Below are positions 43,142-51,668 of a stretch of DNA of 64,000 nt, in pieces. The first letter of the stretch is position 1. Every line of letters starts with the position of its first letter. The notes below the pieces were generated by a model. That model worked only from the letters and a program-made list of their open reading frames with translations, was not told the DNA's origin and did no database searches. A program made the position numbers and the translations under genes. Source of the stretch: Tepidiformaceae bacterium (GTDB taxonomy: Bacteria; Chloroflexota; Dehalococcoidia; Tepidiformales; Tepidiformaceae); contig OY282446.1 of the NCBI GenBank assembly GCA_958295975.1, positions 1,403,289 through 1,467,288 of the forward strand, in the 5' to 3' direction.

Positions 43142-44833
43142 TCAGACCTCCACCCCCCGGCGCTCCGCGCTGGGCGCGAAATCCAGCACCTCCAGCTCCA
43201 TGCGCTCCCCACGCCACTCCCGGCTCAGCGTGTAGACGATGTCCAGCTCCTGCGCCAGCTCCGCCTGCTCATCGCCGCGGCGGAAGGCGATGCCCGGCCA
43301 GGTGGCCGCGCCGTCCCGCACCTTCAGGCGCAGGTGGCGCTCGTCCGCGCCCACGCGGCGGCTGTCGCGCAGCTCCACGCCGCGGCTCAGCAGCACCGGG
43401 CGGCGATTGCCCTGCCCGCACGGCTCGAAGCGCGTCAGCCCCTTGATCTCCAGCCCGTTCAGCGCCGCCAGCGGGGCCTCCGCGTCGATCGTGAAGGTCG
43501 CGCGGCGGTCGTCCGGCCCCAGCTGCTCCGCCGCCGTGTTCATGATGCGCTCGCGGAACTCCGGCAGGCGCTCGTTGCGGATGGTGAAGCCCGCCGCCGC
43601 GCGATGGCCGCCGTGGCGCTCCAGCAGATCGCGCTCCCGGCGGATGGCGCGCACGATGTCGAAGCGGCCCCGCGTGCGCGCGCTGGCGCGGCTGAACTCC
43701 GGCCCCCGCTCGTAGACGATGGCCGGGCGGCGGCGCGACTCCGCCAGCCGCCCCGCCACGATGCCGATGATGCCCGCGTGCAGCTTGCCGCTGCCCACCA
43801 GCGTGAGCGGCTCGTCCTCCGCGCCCAGCAGCGCCTCCGCCTCCGCCTGGCCGCGCTCGCACTCCTCGCGGCGCTGCGTGTTGAGCGCGTCCAGCTCCGC
43901 GGCCAGCCGTTGCGCCTCGGCGGGCGTCTCCGCCAGCAGCAGGTCGAGCGCCGTGCGCGCGTGCGTGAGGCGTCCGGCGGCGTTGAGGCGCGGCCCCAGG
44001 CCGAAGCCCAGCGTCTCCGCGCCGATGCGTTCGGGCGGGCCGCCCGCGACCGCCGCCAGCGCCTCCACGCCGGGCCGCGGCGAGGCGCGCATGTGCGCCA
44101 GCCCCTCCGTCACGATGGCGCGGTTCTCATCCGCCAGCGGGGCCACGTCCACCACCGTGCCCAGCGCCACGAGGTCGAGGAACTCCGCCGCCGGCAGTTC
44201 CCGCCCCAGCGACTCGAAGAGCGCCTGCAGGAAACGCCACGAGACGCCCACGGCGGCCAGCTCGGTGAAGGGATAGGGCGAGTCCTCGCGCTTGGGGTTG
44301 ACCACCGCCAGGGCGGCGGGCAGCTCCGGCGGCACGGAGTGGTGGTCGAGCACGATCACGTCCGCGCCGAGGCGGTTGGCGAGGGCGATCTCGGACACCG
44401 AGCTGGTGCCGCAGTCCGCCGTGATGAGCAGCCCCGCGCCCGCCGCGCGCAGCTCCGCGACCGCGCCCGCGTTCAGCCCGTAGCCCTCGCGGAAGCGGTC
44501 CGGCAGGTAGGGCGCGGTGGCCGCGCCCAGCCGCTCCAGCGCCAGCTTCAGCAGCGCGATGGAGGTCACGCCGTCCACGTCGAAGTCGCCGAAGAGCGCG
44601 ATCGTCTCGCCGTCGGCGATGGCGCGCCGCGTGCGCGCGAGCGCCTCCGCCATGCCCGGCAGCAGCAGCGGGTCGTGGCGCTCCGCCAGGTGGGGCTTGT
44701 AGAAGCGCTCCGCCGCCTCGCGCGTGGCGATGCCGCGCGCCGCCAGCGCCGTGCCCGTCACCGGCGGCAGCCCCGCCAGCCGCTCCTGCGCGGCCCCGGC
44801 GCGGCGCCAGCGCCAGCGCGCCGCCTCCGTCAC
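43142..44833 (-). CDS. recJ: Single-stranded-DNA exonuclease RecJ
   Basis: The 563-residue DHH-family protein has FGDFDVDGVTSIALL, ITADCGTSSVSEI, VIVLDHHSVPPELP, VALGTVVDVAPL (motif DxxD), RLNAAGRLTHA and the DHHA1 motif [13 protein letters not shown], followed by a C-terminal OB-type domain. RecJ degrades ssDNA 5'-3' in recombination and mismatch repair. In many RecJ proteins motif III reads SCG; here it is DCGTSS, still family-like. The GTG start overlaps the fabF stop. The 83 bp to the convergent lipoprotein gene show no clear terminator. Confidence 0.95.
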   Translation of the reverse strand: MTEAARWRWRRAGAAQERLAGLPPVTGTALAARGIATREAAERFYKPHLAERHDPLLLPGMAEALARTRRAIADGETIALFGDFDVDGVTSIALLKLALERLGAATAPYLPDRFREGYGLNAGAVAELRAAGAGLLITADCGTSSVSEIALANRLGADVIVLDHHSVPPELPAALAVVNPKREDSPYPFTELAAVGVSWRFLQALFESLGRELPAAEFLDLVALGTVVDVAPLADENRAIVTEGLAHMRASPRPGVEALAAVAGGPPERIGAETLGFGLGPRLNAAGRLTHARTALDLLLAETPAEAQRLAAELDALNTQRREECERGQAEAEALLGAEDEPLTLVGSGKLHAGIIGIVAGRLAESRRRPAIVYERGPEFSRASARTRGRFDIVRAIRRERDLLERHGGHRAAAGFTIRNERLPEFRERIMNTAAEQLGPDDRRATFTIDAEAPLAALNGLEIKGLTRFEPCGQGNRRPVLLSRGVELRDSRRVGADERHLRLKVRDGAATWPGIAFRRGDEQAELAQELDIVYTLSREWRGERMELEVLDFAPSAERRGVEV

Positions 44834-46074
44834 GACGGGCGCGCGTGCTGGCGGAAGACGAGCGAGCTGTTGTGGCCGCCGAAGCCGAAGGCGTTGGTCA
44901 TGACCGTGCGCAGCGGCGCCGAACGCGCGGCGTTGGGCACGTAGTCGAGGTCGCAGTCGGGGTCCGGCGTCTCGTAGTTGATGGTGGGGGGAATGGCCCC
45001 GTGGCGCAGGGCCAGCACGGCGATGCCCGCCTCCACCGCCCCCGCCGCTCCCAGCAGGTGCCCGGTCATGGACTTGGTCGAACTCACCGGCAGCGTGCGC
45101 GCGTACTCCCCGAAGACGCGCTTCACGGCCAGCGTCTCGAAGCGGTCGTTCATCTGCGTGGAGGTGCCGTGCGCGTTCAGGTAGTCGATGTCGTCGGGGG
45201 CGATGCCCGCGTCCGCCAGCGCCGCCTCCATGGCGAGGGCCGCGCCCTCCGCGTTCTCGGCGGGCTGGGTCACGTGGAAGGCGTCGCTGGTGGCCCCGTA
45301 GCCGGCCAGCTCGGCGAGGGGCTCGGCCCCGCGCGCCAGCGCGTGCTCCTCCGCCTCCAGCAGGAGCACGCCCGCGCCCTCGCCGATGACGAAGCCGTCG
45401 CGGTTGGCGTCGAAGGGGCGCGAGGCCGTGGCCGGGTCGGTCGATTCGGTGAGCGCGCGCGCCGCCGCGAAGCCCGCCACCACCAGCGGCGTGACGGCCG
45501 CCTCGGCCCCGCCCGCCATGGCCGCGTCCGCCTCGCCGCGGCGGATCATGCCCGCCGCCACGCCGATCGCGTCCGCCCCGCTGGCGCAGGCGCTGGCCAC
45601 CGCGAAGTTCGCGCCCTTCGCCCCCAGGCGGATGCTCAGCTGGCCGCCCGCCATGTCCGGCAGCATCTGCGTCAGCAGGAAGGGGCTCACGCGCCCGGGG
45701 CCGCGTTTCCGCAGCACCTCGTACTCGCGCTCCAGCGTGAGCACGCCCCCGATGGCCGTGCCGATGAGCACGGCCATGCGCGCGTCGCCGCCCTCCGGCG
45801 TCTCGTAGCCCGCCTGCCGCCGCGCCTCCTCCGCCGCCGCCACCGCGAACTGCGTGAAGCGGTCCGCGCGCCGCGCCTCCTTGCGCTCCATGTGGGCCGC
45901 CGGATCGAAGCCGCGCACCTCGGCGGCCACCGTCCCCCCGAAGCGCTCGTCGGTGAAATGCTCGATGCGCCGCACCCCCGAGCGCCCCGCCAGCAGCCCC
46001 TCCCAGGTGGCCCGCGCGTCCAGCCCGATCGGCGTGACCATCCCCAGTCCCGTGACGACGACGCGTCTGCTCAT
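44830..46074 (-). CDS. fabF: Beta-ketoacyl-ACP synthase II
   Basis: The 414-residue thiolase-fold enzyme has VVVTGLGMVTPIG, the active-site Cys in FAVASACASGADAIG, the first His in YLNAHGTSTQMND, KSMTGHLLGAAGAVEA with the second His, and TNAFGFGGHNSSLVF. It elongates fatty acids on ACP. acpS, which activates ACP, lies two genes upstream in the same direction. The ATG at 46074 matches the family N-terminus; an upstream ATG at 46095 would overlap nnr. Confidence 0.96.
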   Translation of the reverse strand: MSRRVVVTGLGMVTPIGLDARATWEGLLAGRSGVRRIEHFTDERFGGTVAAEVRGFDPAAHMERKEARRADRFTQFAVAAAEEARRQAGYETPEGGDARMAVLIGTAIGGVLTLEREYEVLRKRGPGRVSPFLLTQMLPDMAGGQLSIRLGAKGANFAVASACASGADAIGVAAGMIRRGEADAAMAGGAEAAVTPLVVAGFAAARALTESTDPATASRPFDANRDGFVIGEGAGVLLLEAEEHALARGAEPLAELAGYGATSDAFHVTQPAENAEGAALAMEAALADAGIAPDDIDYLNAHGTSTQMNDRFETLAVKRVFGEYARTLPVSSTKSMTGHLLGAAGAVEAGIAVLALRHGAIPPTINYETPDPDCDLDYVPNAARSAPLRTVMTNAFGFGGHNSSLVFRQHARPS

Positions 46075-46086
46075 GGCTGGGGCGCG

Positions 46087-46092
46087 ACTATA
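46087..46092 (-). promoter_or_regulatory. Possible -10 box of fabF-recJ
   Basis: The minus strand reads TATAGT overlapping the nnr stop codon, 12 nt before the fabF ATG. It could give fabF its own transcript with a short leader. Confidence 0.4.
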
Positions 46093-47656
46093 CAACGGCG
46101 CTCCCCGCGGGCTCCGCGATTTGGCGCGCGACGGCGGGCAGGCGCTCCGCGATCTCGCCCGCGCGCAGGCCGCCCTCGCCGTACTCCGCGCGCAGGGCCT
46201 CGCCCGTGGCCGCGTGCAGGTAGACGCCCAGGCTGGCGGCGTCGAAGGCGGGCAGCCCCCGCGCCAGCAGGGCCGCGATCACGCCCGCCAGCACGTCGCC
46301 GCTCCCCGCCGCGGCCAGCAGCGGGTTGGCGAAGGGCGAGACGCGCGCCCGCCCGCCGGGCTCGGCCACCACCGTGTGCGCCCCCTTGAGCGCCACCGCG
46401 CAGCCGAAGCGCGCGGCGGCCTCGCGCGCCGCCGCCACGCGGTTCGCCCCCACCTCCGCCGCGCTCGTCCCCAGCAGCCGCGCCATCTCCCCCGGATGGG
46501 GCGTCAGCACCGCGCCCGCGGGCGTGCGCGCGGGGCCGTCGTCCATGTCCGCCAGCGCGTTGAGGGCGTCGGCGTCGAGCGCGACGCGCCCCGCCATATC
46601 CTCCGCCACGTCCGCCAGCAGCGCCCACACGAGCGCGCGCGTCTCGCCCGTGCGCCCCAGCCCGGGCCCCACCGCGGCCGCGTCGAAGGCGGCCCATTCG
46701 CGCCGCAGGGCGAGCGCCGCCGCGCCCGTCAGGCCGCCGTCCGCGCCCGCCGCCTGCGGCAGCCAGACGGCCTCCGCCAGCGCGGGCGCGATGGAGGGGA
46801 TGATAGGCTCCGGGCAGGCGATGGCGGCCAGCCCCGCGCCCGCGCGCATGGCCCCCAGCGCGGCCAGCGCGGGCGCCCCCCGGTAGCGCGCGCTCCCCCC
46901 CACCACCAGCACGCTCCCGAACGTGCCCTTGTGCCCGTCCTCGGGACGCGGCGGCAGCGTCTCCCGCGCCCAGCGCGAGGTGATCAGCTCCAGCGTGGCC
47001 GTCTCCAGCGCCTCCGCGGGGATGCCGATGTCCACCACCTGCACGCGCCCCGCGGCGGCGCTCCCCCCGGCCTGATACATGCCCGCCTTCGGCAGCCCGA
47101 AGGTCACGGTCGCGTCCGCCGCCACCGTCAGCGGGTCCGCGCCGCCGCCGTCGGCGTCGAGGCCGCTGGGCAGGTCGAGCGCGAGCAGCTTCGGCGGGCG
47201 CGGGCGCGCGCGCAGTTCGGCCAGCGCCGCCAGCGCCGTCCCGATGGGCTCCTCCGCCGCCAGCGGGCGCGCGCGGCCCGTCCCCAGCAGCGCGTCGACC
47301 ACGAGGTCCGCCGCCTCCGCGCGCAGCCCCGCCACCGCCTCCGCGCCCTGCGTCACGGACACGCCGCGCGCCTCCAGTTCGCGCAGGTTGTCGTCGGCCC
47401 CGCGCCCGCGCGGCGCGATCACGGCCGTCTCCGCGCCCCAGTCGTGCAGGTGGCGCGCGGCCACGAGCCCGTCGCCGCCGTTGTTCCCGGGCCCGGCCAG
47501 CACCACGATGCGCCGCCCCTCCAGCGTGCCCAACAGCATCCACGCCTCCTGCGCCGCCGCCAGCCCGGCCTCCTCCATCAGCTGCGCCTCGCTCGATCCG
47601 GCCTCGATGGCGGCCCGCTCCAGGGCGCGCATCTCCGCCGCCGTGACCAGCTTCAC
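46088..47656 (-). CDS. nnr: Bifunctional NAD(P)H-hydrate epimerase / dehydratase
   Basis: The 522-residue protein joins YjeF_N (VVLAGPGNNGGDGLVAARHL, VDALLGTGRARPL, LALDLPSGLDADGG) and the ribokinase-like YjeF_C dehydratase (GHKGTFGSVLVVGGSARYRGAP, AAVGPGLGRTGET, LTPHPGEMARLLG, VALKGAHTVVAEPGG, AAAGSGDVLAGVIAALLA). It repairs hydrated NAD(P)H. The GTG start overlaps the acpS stop; this acpS-nnr pairing is common in bacteria. Confidence 0.95.
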   Translation of the reverse strand: MKLVTAAEMRALERAAIEAGSSEAQLMEEAGLAAAQEAWMLLGTLEGRRIVVLAGPGNNGGDGLVAARHLHDWGAETAVIAPRGRGADDNLRELEARGVSVTQGAEAVAGLRAEAADLVVDALLGTGRARPLAAEEPIGTALAALAELRARPRPPKLLALDLPSGLDADGGGADPLTVAADATVTFGLPKAGMYQAGGSAAAGRVQVVDIGIPAEALETATLELITSRWARETLPPRPEDGHKGTFGSVLVVGGSARYRGAPALAALGAMRAGAGLAAIACPEPIIPSIAPALAEAVWLPQAAGADGGLTGAAALALRREWAAFDAAAVGPGLGRTGETRALVWALLADVAEDMAGRVALDADALNALADMDDGPARTPAGAVLTPHPGEMARLLGTSAAEVGANRVAAAREAAARFGCAVALKGAHTVVAEPGGRARVSPFANPLLAAAGSGDVLAGVIAALLARGLPAFDAASLGVYLHAATGEALRAEYGEGGLRAGEIAERLPAVARQIAEPAGSAVV

Positions 47657-48078
47657 CGCGCCCCCTCCCCGCGCGGCGGGCGCGGCGCGTCCTCCGTCTC
47701 GCTGAAGGCGCGTTCGCCCACCGCCGAGGCCATGGCGAACTCGCGCGAATGCGTGAGGCTCACGTCCAGCCCGCGCAGCTCGATGCGCTCCCCGCGCCGC
47801 GCCCCCCGCCCGTGCAGGAACACCAGCGGCTTGCCCCGCCGGTTCGGCAGGATCTCGATGTCGCGCCAGCCCACCCCCCGCGCCCCCGTGCCCAGCGCCT
47901 TCATCACCGCCTCCTTGGCCGCGAAGCGCGCCGCCAGCTCCGGCGCGCGCCCGCGGCAGTGGCGCACCTCGTTCTCCGTGTAGACGCGCCGCAGGAAGCG
48001 CTCCCCGTGCCGTTCCAGCACCGCCCGCACGCGCGCGATCTCGATGATGTCGATGCCGTGGGCGAACGTGCGGGCCAC
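47653..48078 (-). CDS. acpS: Holo-[acyl-carrier-protein] synthase
   Basis: The 141-residue protein has AHGIDIIEIARVRAVLERHG with the Mg-binding Asp, VYTENEVRHC, APELAARFAAKEAVMKALG and DVSLTHSREFAMASAV, the AcpS motifs. It attaches phosphopantetheine to ACP, fitting with fabF downstream. The GTG at 48078 gives the expected N-terminus; the frame remains open far upstream but only as a shadow of folD and prfB. A TACGAT box precedes the GTG by six bases. Confidence 0.93.
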   Translation of the reverse strand: MARTFAHGIDIIEIARVRAVLERHGERFLRRVYTENEVRHCRGRAPELAARFAAKEAVMKALGTGARGVGWRDIEILPNRRGKPLVFLHGRGARRGERIELRGLDVSLTHSREFAMASAVGERAFSETEDAPRPPRGEGAR

Positions 48079-48084
48079 GCCCCC

Positions 48085-48090
48085 ATCGTA
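48085..48090 (-). promoter_or_regulatory. -10 box of acpS, leaderless spacing
   Basis: The minus strand reads TACGAT, six bases, then the acpS GTG. It is the same hexamer and spacing as before the HEPN cassettes. Confidence 0.6.
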
Positions 48091-48119
48091 GCCGCTCGCC
48101 CAGCCCCGCGCCCGCCCCG

Positions 48120-48125
48120 TAGGCT
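48120..48125 (+). promoter_or_regulatory. -10 box of folD, leaderless spacing
   Basis: TAGGCT is followed by seven bases and the folD ATG. It is divergent from the acpS box 30 bp away. Confidence 0.55.
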
Positions 48126-48132
48126 TGCGCCC

Positions 48133-49014
48133 ATGACCGCCGCCGTCATCGACGGGCGCGCCATCGCCGCCGCCGTGCGCGCCGAACTCGCCCGGGAGGT
48201 CGCCGCCCTGGCCGCGCTCGGCGTGCGCCCGGGCCTCGCCGCCGTGCTCGTGGGCGACGATCCCGCCTCCCTCAGCTACGTCTCCGCCAAGGCCGAGGCC
48301 TGCGCCGAAATCGGCGTCTTCGCCGAAACCGTGCGCCTGCCCGCCGAAACCACGCAGCACGCGCTCCTCGAACGCATCGCCGCCCTCAACGCCGACGCGC
48401 GCTTCCACGCCATCCTCCAGCAGCTGCCCCTGCCCGCCCACCTCGACGAGCGCGCCGTGCTCGACGCCATCCGCCCCGACAAGGACGCCGACGGCCTCCA
48501 TCCCGCCAACCTCGGACGCCTCCTGCGCGGCGACCCCGGCGGCCCCGCGCCCTGCACCCCCCGCGGCGTCATGGAGCTGCTCGCCCGCTCCGGCGTCGAT
48601 CCGGCGGGCAAACACGCCGTCGTCGTGGGGCGCTCCCTGCTCGTGGGGAAGCCCCTCGCCGTGCTGCTCGGCGGCAAGGCCGCGGGCGCGAACGCCACCG
48701 TCACCCTCTGCCACACCGGCACCGCCGATCTCGCCGCCCACGCGCGCCGCGCCGACATCCTCGTCGTCGCCGCCGGACGCCCCCGCACGGTCACGGCGGA
48801 CATGGTGAAGCCCGGCGCGACCGTCATCGACGTGGGCGTGAACCGCATCGACGACCCCACGCGCAAGCGCGGCTGGCGGCTCGTGGGCGACGTGGACTAC
48901 GCGGGCGTGTCGGAGGTGGCGGGGCGCATCACGAAGGTGCCGGGCGGCGTCGGCCCCATGACCATCGCCATGCTGCTCGCCAACACCGTGCGCGCCGCCC
49001 GCCTTGCCCCCTGA
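48133..49014 (+). CDS. folD: Methylenetetrahydrofolate dehydrogenase / cyclohydrolase
   Basis: The 293-residue protein has LAAVLVGDDPASLSYVSAK with the catalytic Lys, ILQQLPLPAHLDE, PDKDADGLHPANLGRL, CTPRGVMELL, AVVVGRSLLVGKPLAVLL, TLCHTGTADL and VPGGVGPMTIAMLLANT. It interconverts methylene- and formyl-tetrahydrofolate. Its start is fixed by the family N-terminus and the preceding -10 box. Confidence 0.97.
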   Translation: MTAAVIDGRAIAAAVRAELAREVAALAALGVRPGLAAVLVGDDPASLSYVSAKAEACAEIGVFAETVRLPAETTQHALLERIAALNADARFHAILQQLPLPAHLDERAVLDAIRPDKDADGLHPANLGRLLRGDPGGPAPCTPRGVMELLARSGVDPAGKHAVVVGRSLLVGKPLAVLLGGKAAGANATVTLCHTGTADLAAHARRADILVVAAGRPRTVTADMVKPGATVIDVGVNRIDDPTRKRGWRLVGDVDYAGVSEVAGRITKVPGGVGPMTIAMLLANTVRAARLAP

Positions 49015-49047
49015 GCGCGCCGCGCTGCCCCCAAGCCGGATCGCTGC

Positions 49048-49053
49048 CACACT
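49048..49053 (+). promoter_or_regulatory. Possible -10 box of prfB, leaderless spacing
   Basis: CACACT is followed by GGGGCC and the prfB ATG, the same six-base spacer as before nadE. The first base departs from the TANNNT pattern, so confidence is lower. Confidence 0.4.
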
Positions 49054-49059
49054 GGGGCC

Positions 49060-50163
49060 ATGCACCAGCTGCTGGGCCGCGCGCGCGCCCTCCTCTCCCG
49101 CGTCTCCGACACGCTGGCGCGGCTCGACCTGCCCCTGACGGAGGCGCGCCTCGCCGAGCTGGAGGAGCGCTCCGCCGGCGCCGCCTTCTGGAACGACGCC
49201 GGGGACGCCCGCGCCGTCATGCGCGAAATCGCCTCCCTGCGCGCCCGCGCCGAAACCTGGCGCGAGGTCGAGCGCCTTGCCGCCGAACAGGTCGAGCTGC
49301 TCGAACTGGCCGTGGCCGAGGACGACGGCTCCCTCGCCGATGCCGCCGCCGGGGAGCTGGACGCCCTCGAGGCGCGCCTCGAACGCCTCGAATTCGAGAT
49401 GCAGCTCTCCGGCGACTACGACCAGCGCGACGCCATCCTCGCCGTGCACGCGGGCGCGGGCGGCACCGAGTCGCAGGACTGGGTGGAGATGCTCCTGCGC
49501 ATGTACCTGCGCTGGGCCGAGGACCGCGCCTTCGACGCCGAGGTGCTCGATTCCGCCGAGGGCGAGGAGGCCGGGCTCAAGAGCGCCACCATCGAGGTGC
49601 GCGGCCCCCTCGCCTACGGCTACCTCGCCAGCGAGCGCGGCGTGCACCGCCTCGTGCGCCTCTCCCCCTTCGACGCCGCCCACGCCCGCCACACCAGCTT
49701 CGCCAAGGTCGAGGTCATGCCCGAGGTGGCCTCCGCCAGCGAGGTCGCCATCGCCCCCGACGACGTCCGCGTCGACGTCTTCCGCGCCAGCGGCCACGGC
49801 GGCCAGAACGTGCAGAAGAACTCGACCGCCATCCGCATCACCCACCTGCCCACGGGCATCGTCGTCACCTGCCAGAACGAGCGCTCCCAGCACCGCAACC
49901 GCGCCAGCGCCATGAAGGTGCTGGAAGCGCGCCTGCTCGAACGCGAGCTGCTCGCCCGCGAGGCCGAGAAGGCGCGCCTCAAGGGCGAGCACGTGGACAT
50001 GGGCTGGGGCAACCAGATCCGCAGCTACGTGCTCCATCCCTATAAGATGGTCAAGGACCACCGCACCAACTTCGAGACGAGCGACGCCGCCGCGGTGCTG
50101 GACGGCGAACTGGACGGACTGATGGGCGCATGGCTGCGCGCGCGCATGGGGAGCGAGGCGTGA
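49060..50163 (+). CDS. prfB: Peptide chain release factor 2
   Basis: The 367-residue protein has AVHAGAGGTESQDWVEML, the RF2-type stop-recognition tripeptide SPF in LVRLSPFDA, the catalytic GGQ in SGHGGQNVQKN and NQIRSYVLHPYKMVKDHRT near the end. It releases peptides at UGA and UAA. The programmed frameshift that controls many prfB genes near codon 25 is absent: the frame is continuous there. Its stop overlaps the peptidase GTG. Confidence 0.96.
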   Translation: MHQLLGRARALLSRVSDTLARLDLPLTEARLAELEERSAGAAFWNDAGDARAVMREIASLRARAETWREVERLAAEQVELLELAVAEDDGSLADAAAGELDALEARLERLEFEMQLSGDYDQRDAILAVHAGAGGTESQDWVEMLLRMYLRWAEDRAFDAEVLDSAEGEEAGLKSATIEVRGPLAYGYLASERGVHRLVRLSPFDAAHARHTSFAKVEVMPEVASASEVAIAPDDVRVDVFRASGHGGQNVQKNSTAIRITHLPTGIVVTCQNERSQHRNRASAMKVLEARLLERELLAREAEKARLKGEHVDMGWGNQIRSYVLHPYKMVKDHRTNFETSDAAAVLDGELDGLMGAWLRARMGSEA

Positions 50164-51668
50164 GGGCGGCGCTGGCGGCGCTGACGCTGTTCGCGCTCCT
50201 CGCGACCGGGGCCGCCGCGCCCGCCGCCGCCCAGTCGCCCGAATTCCGCACCGAAGTGGTCAACGAGTTCCCCCAGTTCCTGCGCTTCCGCCTCGAGGCC
50301 AGCGCCCCCCGCGAGATCGTCGAGGTCTCCCTGCGCTACGCCGTCACGGGCTCGGGCTCCCGCGCCTTCGCCAGGCCCGAGTCGATCGAGCCCGGCGTCG
50401 AAATCAGCGTCGAGGCGAGCGTGCCCACGGGCGTGCGCGGCTTCATCCCCGTGGGCAGCGAGTTCGTCTACTTCTGGGAGCTCACGCTCGACGACGGGAC
50501 CGTGCTGGAGAGCGAACCCGGGACCTTCTTCTACCTGCCGCCGGACAAGGAGTGGCTGCGCGTCGAAAACGAATTCATGCACATCCACTACCAGCCGGGC
50601 TTCGGGGACGTGGCCCGCGACTTCCTCGAAGCCGCCGGACGCACCTACGCGCGCATGGGCGCCCTGTTGCGCACGGAGCTGGAGATCGTGCCCGTCAACA
50701 CCGTGCTCTTCGCCTCCGAGGCCGGCATCGAGGAGGCGCAGCCCACCCGCAGCCCGACCTACGACGCCGCCACCATCCTCTGCGGCTCGCAGGTGGCCGA
50801 CAACGTGCTCTTCGTCATCGACCGCTCCTGCGGCACGCGCGACAGCGCCGACACCCTGCGCCACGAGTTCGCGCACATCCTCACCAAGGCCGCGGGCGAG
50901 AGCGCCCTCGGCAAAATCCCCTCCTGGCTCGACGAGGGGACGGCCGTCCTCGCGCAGACCGAGCCCGGCGCGGGCTTCGTCAACCCCTTCGCCACGGCCG
51001 TCGCCCGCGACCGCCTCATCCCCTTCTCGCAGATGGCCACGGGCAACCGCGACCCGAACGAGGTCGGCCTCTTCTACGGCCAGTCGTACGAGATGGTGCG
51101 CTTCCTGCTCGACCGCGGCGGCGAGGAGGGCTTCGCCCGCCTCTTCGCCACCATCAAGCAGGGCAACCGCTACGACGCCGCCATCGAGATGGTCTACGGC
51201 TTCGATTTCGCGGGCTTCGAGACGGCCTTCCGCGAGGCCCACGGCCTGCCCCCGCGCGAGCCGCCCGCGCCCGTCGAAGCCGCCACGGAGCCGCCCGCCG
51301 AACCCACCGCGGAGCCGCCACCCGCCGAAGCGGCCACGGAACCGCCCGCCGAACCCGCCGCCACGGAGCCGCCGCCCGCGGAGACCACGCCAACGGCCAC
51401 GCCGCAGCCGTCCGCGCCCGCCGCCTCCTCTTCCGGCGACGACGGTTTCGCCATCGGCGCCGTCTCCATCGGCGCCATCGGGGGCGGCGTGGTGCTGGCC
51501 CTGCTGGCCGTGCTGGCCTACCTGTTCTCGCTGATGCTCGACAACCGCGCGCGCGGGGCCGCGTCCGCATCCGCGCCCGCCGCTTCCCCGCCGCCGCCCG
51601 CTCCGTCCCCGCCGCCGGAACCGGAGCCGGAGTTCGACCCCGGCGAATGGGGCCCGCCCCCGCCCTGA
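50160..51668 (+). CDS. Membrane-anchored peptidase MA-like metalloprotease
   Basis: The 502-residue protein has an N-terminal signal (AALAALTLFALLATGAAAPAAAQ), a beta domain, then a gluzincin-type domain with TLRHEFAHILT (HExxH) and SWLDEGTAVLA, the downstream Glu motif. A Pro/Glu/Ala repeat linker (about residues 365-430) leads to a membrane helix (IGAIGGGVVLALLAVLAYLF) and a short Pro-rich cytoplasmic tail. It should act outside the membrane; the substrate is unknown. GAGCGAGG precedes the GTG, which overlaps the prfB stop. The last 151 bp overlap the convergent phosphotransferase gene. Confidence 0.85.
   Translation: MRAALAALTLFALLATGAAAPAAAQSPEFRTEVVNEFPQFLRFRLEASAPREIVEVSLRYAVTGSGSRAFARPESIEPGVEISVEASVPTGVRGFIPVGSEFVYFWELTLDDGTVLESEPGTFFYLPPDKEWLRVENEFMHIHYQPGFGDVARDFLEAAGRTYARMGALLRTELEIVPVNTVLFASEAGIEEAQPTRSPTYDAATILCGSQVADNVLFVIDRSCGTRDSADTLRHEFAHILTKAAGESALGKIPSWLDEGTAVLAQTEPGAGFVNPFATAVARDRLIPFSQMATGNRDPNEVGLFYGQSYEMVRFLLDRGGEEGFARLFATIKQGNRYDAAIEMVYGFDFAGFETAFREAHGLPPREPPAPVEAATEPPAEPTAEPPPAEAATEPPAEPAATEPPPAETTPTATPQPSAPAASSSGDDGFAIGAVSIGAIGGGVVLALLAVLAYLFSLMLDNRARGAASASAPAASPPPPAPSPPPEPEPEFDPGEWGPPPP

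Noticed and set aside
47653-50061. 802-residue minus-strand frame extending acpS upstream
   Set aside because: Only the last 141 residues match AcpS. The rest is antisense to folD and prfB.
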